From an uncultured Rhodospirillaceae bacterium (lineage in GTDB: Bacteria; Pseudomonadota; Alphaproteobacteria; RF32; CAG-239): 6,900 nt of DNA. Below the pieces are notes generated by a model. That model saw only the letters and a program-made list of their open reading frames with translations. It did not search any database and was not told where the DNA came from. Location of the stretch: NCBI GenBank assembly GCA_900313185.1, contig OMQI01000040.1:1-6900 (forward strand), read 5' to 3'. Position 1 is the first letter of the stretch. Each line of letters opens with the position of its first letter. Positions 1 to 6,800 of the stretch are shown piece after piece. Made by a program: the position numbers and the translations under genes.

Positions 1-146
1 GACGACATATAGCAAATCACATTACCACGATCATTATATGTCCAAGCCACCCAGTCGCCATATTCACCAATCATTTTCGGTTGTTCCACGGCTTGAGCTG
101 CTGTTGATACCAATAACGCACATAAAACCAAAAAATATTTAAACAT
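1..146 (-). CDS. IalB-family exported protein, 5' end only (runs off left edge)
   Basis: Only the first 48 codons are present; the gene continues beyond base 1. The peptide begins with a Sec signal sequence: M1, one Lys, a hydrophobic core, and an AxA-type site at A17-Q-A19 before V20. The mature start reads VEQPKMIGEYGDW and then a segment ending VICYMS. The G30-D31-W32 followed about 13 residues later by a Cys matches my memory of the start of the invasion-associated locus B (IalB) family, small periplasmic or outer-membrane-associated proteins common in Alphaproteobacteria. In Bartonella, IalB is linked to erythrocyte invasion; elsewhere the role is unclear, so no function is claimed. The ATG at 146 is preceded by AGAGGA, a good ribosome-binding site. 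It is divergent from cca. The family call rests on a short N-terminal match only. Confidence 0.62.
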   Translation of the reverse strand, partial: MFKYFLVLCALLVSTAAQAVEQPKMIGEYGDWVAWTYNDRGNVICYMS

Positions 147-172
147 ATGTTTTTTCCTCTTTTAATTAAAAT

Positions 173-201
173 TTGTTTGAATTATATGGAAAAATTATAT
201 A
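173..201 (+). promoter_or_regulatory. Putative sigma-70-type promoter for cca
   Basis: TTGTTT at 173-178 and TATATA at 196-201 are separated by 17 bases, a reasonable match to -35/-10 spacing. Transcription would begin near 208, about 40 bases before the ATG at 248. This argues against translation starting at the in-frame TTG at 173, which would be the -35 element itself. The region is very AT-rich, so chance matches are likely. Confidence 0.35.
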
Positions 202-222
202 TAAACTGTTAAAATTTGAAAA
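194..222 (-). promoter_or_regulatory. Putative promoter for the leftward IalB-like gene
   Basis: On the minus strand TTTTCA (222-217) and a perfect TATAAT (199-194) lie 17 bases apart, about 48 bases upstream of the ATG at 146. The -10 overlaps the candidate -10 of the divergent cca promoter, so the two may compete for polymerase. The AT-rich background limits confidence. Confidence 0.33.
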
Positions 223-230
223 AAAATTAC

Positions 231-235
231 AAGGA
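231..235 (+). promoter_or_regulatory. Ribosome-binding site that decides the cca start
   Basis: AAGGA lies 12 bases upstream of the ATG at 248. The spacing is somewhat long, but it is the only purine-rich Shine-Dalgarno candidate. The in-frame TTG at 173 has none, and the ATG at 237 is out of frame. Confidence 0.45.
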
Positions 236-247
236 TATGCAAAAAAA

Positions 248-1462
248 ATGTTTAAGCCCGATTATCTGGATATGACCAAACTTATGAGTTCCACCAAAAT
301 AGCTCGTTTGTTTAATGCCGTAGAAGACAGTGGCGGAACCATTCGTTTTGTCGGAGGTGCCGTACGTGATACTATTGCCGGATTAAGCGGATTTGATTTG
401 GACTTAGCTACCGATTTATCCCCGGATGAATTGGTTGAAGCCTGTCAAAACAACGGGTTGAAAACCATTCCTTTAGGATTAAAAATTGATAGCATCGGCG
501 TAATTATTGATAATCAGATATTAAAAGTATCATCTTTAAGAAAAAGCTACAATAAAAACAAAAATTATTCTGATTTCGATTATACCGATGATTGGAGCGC
601 CGATGCTTCAAAACGTGACCTTACCATTAATGCCGTATATGCTGATTTACGTGGCAACGTTTTTGATTATTACAACGGTATCGAAGATTTGGAAAAAGGT
701 ATAGTTCGCTTTATCGGTTCGGCCGAAGACAGAATTAAAGAAGATTATTTGCGTATTATGCGTTTTTTCCGTTTTTATTCAATATTTGGCAAAACTCCGA
801 TTGATAAAGAAGCCTTGCAAGCCTGTATTAAACTCAAAGACGGTTTAAGAAGCATTGCCATAGAACGGGTACGTGATGAACTGTTTAAATTGCTGGTTAC
901 CCCGCAAGTTACCGAAACTATGCGTATTATTTATGACAATGATATTTTAGGATATTTTCTTCCTAAATCTGAGCATTTGGACGCATTATGGCGATTGACC
1001 AAATTAGTTGCCGACGCCAAATATGAAGGAAACTTTCTACGCCGTTTATTTGTTTTATATCAACCTAATGCCTCGCAGGCCGAAAATATTGCCAATATTT
1101 TGCGTTTTACCAAAAAACAACGAGAAATATTTACCCGTTGGGCTAAGATAGAAATTGATCAGGAAAACATGTCTACCCCAATGGATCGTTTAAAATTTAT
1201 TTATCGCTACGGAAAACAATTCACTGTTGATAAAATTTTATTATCTGCTGCCATATATCAAAAACAGATTATGAATATAAATGAAATTTTAAAAGAAGTT
1301 GAAAACAGCGTGATTCCTGTGTTTCCTATACGTGGCAAAGATGTGGTAAATCAAGGTATATCTGATGATAACAAAATCGGTGGTATTTTAAACAAACTCG
1401 AACGACTCTGGATTGACAGCAACTTCAATCTGACCAGAGAAGAACTCTTAAAAAGTATTTAG
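248..1462 (+). CDS. cca: tRNA nucleotidyltransferase / poly(A) polymerase family (CCA-adding enzyme)
   Basis: Predicted cytoplasmic enzyme of 404 residues that would add or repair the 3' CCA of tRNAs from CTP and ATP. The class II nucleotidyltransferase head is clear: RFVGGAVRD at 33-41, the metal-binding DxD pair D50/D52, and KRDLTINA at 122-129. The neck carries EDYLR at 165-169, the EDxxR nucleotide-template motif, within a stretch rich in Arg and Phe. ERVRDEL follows at 206-212, and the C-terminal block FPIRGKDVVNQGI resembles alphaproteobacterial family members. Length is normal. Two usually conserved head positions differ: the GLKHGTVTV strand reads GLKIDSIGV (77-85), and the usual Glu of EVTTLR is Lys93. 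I chose ATG 248 rather than the in-frame TTG at 173 because of the AAGGA site and because the extra 25 residues are low-complexity and lie before the fold. ATG 272 is a further alternative. Its stop overlaps that of the convergent prepilin gene. CC-adding or poly(A) activity cannot be excluded. Confidence 0.88.
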   Translation: MFKPDYLDMTKLMSSTKIARLFNAVEDSGGTIRFVGGAVRDTIAGLSGFDLDLATDLSPDELVEACQNNGLKTIPLGLKIDSIGVIIDNQILKVSSLRKSYNKNKNYSDFDYTDDWSADASKRDLTINAVYADLRGNVFDYYNGIEDLEKGIVRFIGSAEDRIKEDYLRIMRFFRFYSIFGKTPIDKEALQACIKLKDGLRSIAIERVRDELFKLLVTPQVTETMRIIYDNDILGYFLPKSEHLDALWRLTKLVADAKYEGNFLRRLFVLYQPNASQAENIANILRFTKKQREIFTRWAKIEIDQENMSTPMDRLKFIYRYGKQFTVDKILLSAAIYQKQIMNINEILKEVENSVIPVFPIRGKDVVNQGISDDNKIGGILNKLERLWIDSNFNLTREELLKSI

Positions 1463-2106
1463 AAAAACTTCCAACTTATATTATTGTGTTTAACATAATC
1501 ACATACTGTAACAGCTTGAGAAAGAGTTACCGGAAAATCTTCCGCACAAAACAACCCGACACCTTTTTTATATTGAGTTTTGCATTTTCCCTTGAGAGCC
1601 GCAGACTGTATACTATACCCATCGGCCGAACCTTTTACTTTCATAGCAATCAAACCAAGACCTGTTTGCCAATTTTTGGTAACAAGTTCTATACACGCAT
1701 CGGTTGGAATACTATAAAACTCGACGATAAAAGCCTTACCATCATCGGCTTTATATGCTCCGTCCACAAAATATTGTATTTCACCGTCATATACATTCTT
1801 ATAGTTATTACGAACTATAGATTCCGGAAACAACCGTATCGTATCGGCGATTTTACGATTTTTGTAATTTTTATCAGACATAGCCTTAACTTGGAAATCT
1901 AATGATTTGTATCCTCTGGAAGCGTGCAAATTAAATGCATGACGAGTATTAGTTACAATTTGATTAACCTGATTAATCATCACGTTAATACGATAGCGAT
2001 CCATAGCCTTGCCATACGCCAAAAGCACTCCAACTCCGAGTAAGCCGACTATCACTAACACTCCTATCATCTCAATCATAGAACGACCAGATATATTATC
2101 TCTCAT
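1459..2106 (-). CDS. Type IV prepilin-like protein (class III signal peptide)
   Basis: 215 residues. The N-terminus is a classic prepilin: a seven-residue leader ending in G7, then R8-S-M-I-E12, with Glu at +5 of the mature protein, and a hydrophobic helix to about residue 31. Such proteins are cut and N-methylated by a PilD-type peptidase and assembled into pili or pseudopili in the envelope. After the helix comes an amphipathic stretch (32-60), then a soluble domain with four cysteines (138, 175, 187, 202), which could form disulfides. The pattern C138-x7-W146 and the end CDYVKHNNISWKFF recall type IVb (PilS/TcpA-like) pilins; that comparison is from memory. The ATG at 2106 has a GGGGA-like site six bases upstream. 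No other pilus assembly gene is visible, so this is an orphan locus in view. A C-terminal pattern is shared with the next upstream gene (2227-2658). The specific role (major pilin, minor pilin or pseudopilin) cannot be told. Confidence 0.8.
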   Translation of the reverse strand: MRDNISGRSMIEMIGVLVIVGLLGVGVLLAYGKAMDRYRINVMINQVNQIVTNTRHAFNLHASRGYKSLDFQVKAMSDKNYKNRKIADTIRLFPESIVRNNYKNVYDGEIQYFVDGAYKADDGKAFIVEFYSIPTDACIELVTKNWQTGLGLIAMKVKGSADGYSIQSAALKGKCKTQYKKGVGLFCAEDFPVTLSQAVTVCDYVKHNNISWKFF

Positions 2107-2136
2107 TGCAAATCCCCATAATCATATACAACTATC

Positions 2137-2165
2137 ATTGTGTATCCACATTTACCAATTGTCAA
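2137..2165 (-). promoter_or_regulatory. Putative sigma-70 promoter of the prepilin gene
   Basis: On the minus strand a perfect TTGACA (2165-2160) is followed after exactly 17 bases by CACAAT (2142-2137), a 4/6 match to TATAAT. Transcription would start near 2130, giving a leader of about 24 bases that contains the ribosome-binding site at 2117-2113. This is the best promoter candidate in the window. It lies in the 120-base gap after the upstream gene, where I see no terminator hairpin, so read-through from that gene is also possible. Confidence 0.55.
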
Positions 2166-2226
2166 GATAAAATGTATAAATAAACAAAAACTTCATCTTC
2201 TGGTAGCATACTTTGTTTAATAAAAT

Positions 2227-2658
2227 CTAAAAAAACAATTTTACATTATTTTCATTTTCAACACAATCACCGCCGTCATTAACCTCAATGTGATGGGTTC
2301 CCCATTGCGAGTTTTTTACGGTAAAACATGATGAATAATCCAAATTTTTGAGTTCAATATAATATTGTCCGGTAGCAACCGATACTACATCCCAATCAAT
2401 TCCCTTCAAACCGTTAAAACGAATATTTGATTTATCAAAATATCCGTTTAATGAGGCAATTTGCGTTTCGGTAATCAACTCCGATAAATCCTGCTGAAAA
2501 TTAGCCTTTCCCAAAGCATTTTGCATTTGTCTAACTCCACGGTAAGCCTCGCTGTTGAGCATACCGTCTATAGCTAAAGCGCCCATAGTATCCGTCATCT
2601 GTGCATTACAAACAAACGGAACACACAAACCGCACAATATCAATAAATATTTTTTCAT
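2227..2658 (-). CDS. Small exported protein with pilin-like C-terminal pattern
   Basis: 143 residues, not assigned to a named family. The N-terminus is a standard Sec signal peptide: MKKY, a hydrophobic core, and a likely cut after C17-N-A19. No lipobox fits, so it is probably a soluble periplasmic or secreted protein. Residues 20-75 look helical. The C-terminal half (about 99-143) lines up without gaps over 13 residues, ending at a Cys, with the neighbouring prepilin: YYIELKNLDYSSC here against FIVEFYSIPTDAC there. Both then have Cys-x7-Trp (C111/W119) and a similar ending, here CVENENNVKLFF. This suggests a pilin-type globular domain carried on an ordinary signal peptide. The ATG at 2658 follows the kinase stop by three bases. 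Its AAAGGA ribosome-binding site lies in the last kinase codons, so the two are probably co-translated. Function is unknown; a pilus accessory or minor pilin-like role is inference. Confidence 0.72.
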   Translation of the reverse strand: MKKYLLILCGLCVPFVCNAQMTDTMGALAIDGMLNSEAYRGVRQMQNALGKANFQQDLSELITETQIASLNGYFDKSNIRFNGLKGIDWDVVSVATGQYYIELKNLDYSSCFTVKNSQWGTHHIEVNDGGDCVENENNVKLFF

Positions 2659-2661
2659 ATT

Positions 2662-3462
2662 TTATCCTTTCATTTTTTGCGTACACAACAACGCCGCTCC
2701 GATTAAACCGGCATAATTACCGCAAGATGCAGCTTTAATTACCGGAGCATTATGCGGTTGTAACAATTTTATGGAAGTATTAACTATGGCATAATCGACA
2801 ATTTTTGCCAAACTTCCGGATAAAGCCACAACTTCGGTATCTAAAATCTGATTAATTCTTTGTATGCAGTCAAGTAAATTTTCCTGCCAAATTTTATATG
2901 CTTTACGCTCCGCACCATTTTGCTTTGACGCTAAATCATAAATGGCAAAACAATCGTTTTGGCGGCTGCCTAATTCTGCGGCCATTCTTTGTAAACTGCG
3001 TCCGGAGCAATCAAATACCACTTCCCCTGCTGCCCCGCATTTTCCACGTAATATCTGTCCGTTACAGATTATACCGCAACCGACATCGGTTCCCAAAGTC
3101 AGCATAACTGCGTGCCGTGCATTTTGCATGCTGCCTATCTTGTATTCGGCCCACATAGCGGAATTGGCATCATTTTCAATAAGACAAGGAACTTTAACAA
3201 TGCTTTCAAAATCGATATTTTCATACCCTTTCGGTAAATTATTCGGCTTACCGGCTAATTTATTATCAAGTACAACTCCGGCAGTTGCCAAGGCAAAGCC
3301 GTCAAAATCATTTTCATTAACCACCTCCCGAAAAATATTTTCAATTTCGATTGCGTTTTGCGGAGTCGAAACGGTTTTCACTTTAGTCAGAATCTGTCCG
3401 TTTTCATCAACCAAAGCCCAAGCAATTTTGCTTCCACCAACATCAAAAGATAATATTTTCAT
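2662..3462 (-). CDS. ROK-family sugar kinase, zinc motif degenerate
   Basis: 266 residues, slightly short for ROK (repressor, ORF, kinase) proteins, which usually run near 290-320. No helix-turn-helix precedes the kinase fold, so this is a kinase type, not an XylR/NagC-type regulator. Visible motifs are the N-terminal phosphate loop DVGGSKIAW (7-15), the catalytic-base motif ENDAN with D98 (96-100), TLGTDVGCGI (122-131), GAAGEV (143-148), LSGSLA (214-219) and the C-terminal AGLIGAA (251-257). It should phosphorylate a hexose or amino sugar in the cytoplasm using ATP; the substrate cannot be read from sequence. In typical members GAAGE is followed by a GH and then a CxCGxxGCxE zinc site. Here the region reads EVVFDCSGRSLQRMAAE, so the His and most Cys ligands are missing. 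The start codon overlaps the SemiSWEET stop (ATGA), which indicates translational coupling with a sugar transporter. No strong separate ribosome-binding site is seen. Confidence 0.85.
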   Translation of the reverse strand: MKILSFDVGGSKIAWALVDENGQILTKVKTVSTPQNAIEIENIFREVVNENDFDGFALATAGVVLDNKLAGKPNNLPKGYENIDFESIVKVPCLIENDANSAMWAEYKIGSMQNARHAVMLTLGTDVGCGIICNGQILRGKCGAAGEVVFDCSGRSLQRMAAELGSRQNDCFAIYDLASKQNGAERKAYKIWQENLLDCIQRINQILDTEVVALSGSLAKIVDYAIVNTSIKLLQPHNAPVIKAASCGNYAGLIGAALLCTQKMKG

Positions 3463-3749
3463 TTTTTCACCACTGCCAGATATCTGTTATAAACGATTTC
3501 CCCGATTATTATAAGTGCAAAAATCAATGCTGGAGTATTAAATATCATCATCTGCGGAGAATTTAAATATGCTCCGTAGACAATCCAACTTAACAATCCC
3601 AAAGCATAAATAGCATAACTCAATAATGATAAACCTTGCACATCTTGCGTTTTAATGGTTTGTATGGTTTGCGGCAAAAAGCAAACAGCAGTACATATTC
3701 CGGCAACATAACCGATTATTTCTTGCAATGGTAATCCGAATATTTCCAT
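3459..3749 (-). CDS. SemiSWEET sugar transporter (PQ-loop family)
   Basis: 96 residues, the usual size for a bacterial SemiSWEET, a three-helix half-transporter that works as a dimer in the inner membrane and moves sugars down their gradient. Three hydrophobic segments are visible at about 11-31, 41-61 and 66-86. The PQ motif is in F24-L-P-Q-T at the end of helix 1, followed by QGLSLLSY, which is typical of the family. W55 (SWIVYG) and N71 (FNTPA) sit where the conserved substrate-pocket Trp and Asn are expected. The ATG at 3749 has a strong AAGGAG site with a six-base spacer. It is the first gene after the terminator at 3811-3846, and its stop overlaps the kinase start by four bases. The pair suggests uptake followed by trapping through phosphorylation. 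The sugar is unknown. I found no clean promoter in 3750-3810: TTTACA (3793-3788) and TAAAAT (3778-3773) are only nine bases apart. Confidence 0.92.
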   Translation of the reverse strand: MEIFGLPLQEIIGYVAGICTAVCFLPQTIQTIKTQDVQGLSLLSYAIYALGLLSWIVYGAYLNSPQMMIFNTPALIFALIIIGEIVYNRYLAVVKK

Positions 3750-3755
3750 TTTTTT

Positions 3756-3761
3756 CTCCTT
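3756..3761 (-). promoter_or_regulatory. Strong ribosome-binding site of the SemiSWEET gene
   Basis: AAGGAG on the minus strand, six A-rich bases before the ATG at 3749. It is the strongest Shine-Dalgarno match in the window. It contrasts with the weak site before the downstream kinase, which fits coupled translation from this first gene. Confidence 0.7.
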
Positions 3762-3810
3762 AATTTTTTTTTATTTTATCTCTACTTTGTAAAAACTTTA
3801 TTAGCGCACA

Positions 3811-3846
3811 AAAAAATCCTCGCTTTTATTAAAGCAAGGATTTTTT
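3811..3846 (-). terminator. Rho-independent terminator after the large gene
   Basis: Inverted repeat: left arm 3811-3826 and right arm 3831-3846, with a TATT loop. The stem pairs GCTTT with AAAGC, has one C/A mismatch (3821/3836), then pairs ATCCT with AGGAT, and closes with runs of six A and six T. It begins 14 bases past the stop of the leftward large gene, and on that strand the transcript ends in a U run, so it should end that gene's message. It is nearly symmetric and would also act on rightward transcripts, though no rightward gene reaches it. It separates the large gene from the SemiSWEET-kinase group. Confidence 0.9.
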
Positions 3847-3860
3847 GCGATATTTAAAAC

Positions 3861-6800
3861 TTAACTGCGCCCCTTTGGCTTATTACCATCTATTCTTCTT
3901 TTCGGAGCTTTATTTGTATCTCTATCCAAATCTTTACTGTTGCGTTTCAAATAATTTTCGGCTGATTTGATATAATCTTCAAAACGCCATTCATCAGCCG
4001 GCTTATTTTTATTCTGCCAAAAATCTTGACGAATGGCATTTGTAAGCGGAGAATTGGCGTGTTTATCGGTAAAGTCTTTGAATACTTTTGAAGTTTCAGG
4101 TAAATTTACGCCATAACCTTGCAGATGTTTCAAATCTTTCTGCCCTGTTACGCTTCCTAAATATCCCGGTAAAGATGCCTCAACAACATCATCAATCTTT
4201 TGGCGACGTTCTTTGAGGAATGTAAGCATATCTTTATCTTGACTTCCGGCTTTTAATTCTTCCTCAACCCGTTTGCAATATGCCTGATATTGTTTATCAT
4301 CTTGTGTAGGCTTATAGCCATATAACATTTGATATTCCTCATTTAAGAATTTGTTTACCACAACATCCTGCACCGGTTGCGGTTTAACTATAATTTCCGG
4401 CTTAACATAGGTTTTCTTTACAGGCGGATTAACAACCGGAGCCGGCGGAATATCTTGTCCCCCGTTACCTTGTGTTTTGCGAATGGTTCCTGTTCTATCG
4501 GCTTTAGCCCCCGGACGCAAGAACTCTTTTACCTTTCTCGGCCAACTCAAAATCGTTGCCCCAAAACCGGTAACCGCTTCAACACTCTTGGTAAATTTAC
4601 CGAATATATTTTCTATATTATGCTTATAACCATTATCCCCGTTAGCATAAGTATTAAACTCGGTTCCCTTACCATCAGGTGCGTGAACCGTGGTATTTGT
4701 ATCATCAACCATAGCGTTACGATGCAAAACACCGTCCAAATGACCGGATAAACGAGAACCGTCAGCATTTAACGTTGAACCGATTTCATTAATCATCGAA
4801 ACAGATTCTTTTACCGCATCAAAACCTTTCATTGCTTCAGGTGTAATGGTAATAGTTCCGTCCGGCGACTTAATACCGCCCAATGCGTGAACATCACCTA
4901 CATTTATATTATGTTGTTGCGCCCAAGCATCTGTCATCACCAAATTATTACCGTGCGTATGTACTATACCTCCGCCATCGACGTGATTAATGGTATCAAC
5001 TCCCGTATTCATACCGGCATCACAGGCATCACGCAAGAAAACTTCCGGTGAAACATCATCTCGTCCCATTGCGTGTAATTGAGCCCCAATCTGCTCTAAA
5101 TCGTGATTTAATGCATCTTGATTATGCCCGTAAAAATGTTCCAATGTTGCTCTGGCTTTCTCTCGCAAGATACTTGATTCTACCAGCTCATCACTTTCTC
5201 TGGTATCCAGCAAGGTATAGCCGTTTTTGGCTTCGTCGGATTGCTCAAAATTCCAACCGTCTTTTTTGGCTTGATCTAAATCTTTATACAAATCTTTGGC
5301 TTGTTTATCGTTAGCGGTTACTTCAATATGATTATTGGTGGAAGCCAGCTCGTGTCCCAACTTTCCGCCAAGTGCAACCGCCGCCGCATTCACAACACCC
5401 ATAATTGCCGATTTAACACGTCCGTGACCGTGCAAACGCATATCACGATACGGAGCATAAAATCTGCCGGCCGAAGCCGCAGCTATAGAAGCAACACCGC
5501 AAGCCATAGCGCACTTCGGACAACCGGATAACGCAAATCCGACCGAGGCACCGCCCAAAGCACCGGCTGTTACCGCCGAAACAAATTGCGGTGATTTCAA
5601 ATCCTTTTTAACATCTTTCCAACCATATTTTTCACGCTTTAATGCTGCTCCGAGTTTTTTAACTGCCAAATATGATAAGGTAGAAACCGCAGCACCGGCA
5701 ACGGCGCCGATAGCCGCATTAACTCCGCCGATGCTTAACTCGGCAGCCAAACCGCCGGCAATCGGCAAAGCTTTTGATGCTCCAATCATTGAGCCTAAAG
5801 ATAATTTGGTAGTGGCATAACTTGCAGCAGTGGCAATACCAAAACCTAAGCCGGCTCCGATTAAACTTCTTTTCAAAGCAGCATTCTTAACCTTTTTGGA
5901 CGCATCTTGATATTTGCTGGTTTTATCAATTTTTTTGATTTGTCCGAGCAAACCGGCATTCAAATATTCGGTATTTTCCTTGCCCAATTTAGAAGTAAGT
6001 CGGTTACTGAAAGTTTCAACATGATTTGCCTGACGATCAAGTGCAAGTTTCGAACCCAACGGAGAAATTTCCATTTTTTCACCGCTCATCAATTTTTGCT
6101 TAAACTCTTCCACATATTGAGGATCAGTGAATTTCTGCGGATTTTCTCTCAAACCTTTTTTGATAACTTCCTCGGAATTGGCATAAGCAAACAATGTATT
6201 AAAGGCATTGTCTTTTGCGCCTTCCATAATCAGGTTTTTATCCATTTTCTGGGATAAATTACCTAAATTCTGCATCATTGCTTCATTGGCAGCAAATTTC
6301 AAAGCGGTTTCCAACGAACTGCCTTTTACAACTTCCAATTTACCGTCATCATTAAGCTTAATGCATTCTTCATACTTCGGATTACCTTGAGCATCATACT
6401 CGGAAACAAACATATAGTTTTGAATTGCTTCAATATAATCTTTGCCGAGAGTATCTTCATTAAATTCCAACTTATCGATAATTGCCGAAGCCTTATTAAA
6501 TCTGTCATTCAAATCAATTGCGGTATCTTTCGGATTTTTACCGCTCGGAATATGATACAGTTCATCATAAGGTTTAATATATTCATTCATCAAATTACGA
6601 GCATTGTCGTAAATGGTCGGCTTATCAGCTTGCTCATTATTATCAGCCTGTTTTTCTGTTCTTTCCTTTGCAGCCTTTTCGCAAACATCGGCAAGATGCA
6701 TATATCCGTCATATTCATCAGCGGCATTGGTAATATCGGTAAAGTAATATCCCTTTTTATTGGTTAAATCTTTAAGCAATTCCTCGCCGTGATTAAGCAT

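Noticed and set aside
173..247. In-frame TTG start extending cca by 25 residues
   Set aside because: No ribosome-binding site precedes it, the added residues are Lys-rich low complexity outside the family fold, and TTG 173 sits in a candidate -35 element. ATG 248 has AAGGA upstream.
1483..1499. Small inverted repeat ATTGTG-TTTAA-CATAAT near the cca/prepilin junction as a terminator
   Set aside because: Six pairs including a G-T wobble, AT-rich, no T-run after it, and it is explained by prepilin codons.
1486..1902. 138-codon open frame on the plus strand over the prepilin gene
   Set aside because: Antisense to a gene with a diagnostic prepilin N-terminus; no ribosome-binding site or recognisable product.
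2166..2226. Terminator after the 143-aa protein gene
   Set aside because: There are T-runs on the minus strand but no adjacent GC-containing stem; I could not build a stable hairpin.
2227..2658. 143-aa exported protein as a lipoprotein
   Set aside because: The Cys residues in the signal region (C9, C12, C17) are not preceded by an L-[AS]-[GA] lipobox; a normal signal peptidase I site after A19 fits better.
2942..3514. 190-codon open frame on the plus strand over the kinase and transporter
   Set aside because: It is antisense to two genes with clear family motifs, its product has no recognisable domain, and its composition looks like a reverse-strand shadow.
4960..4990. HTHGNNLVMTD in the large protein as a JAMM/MPN+ metalloprotease motif
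   Set aside because: The spacing from the His pair to the Asp and the lack of the Ser and Pro positions do not fit HxHPx(n)SxxD.
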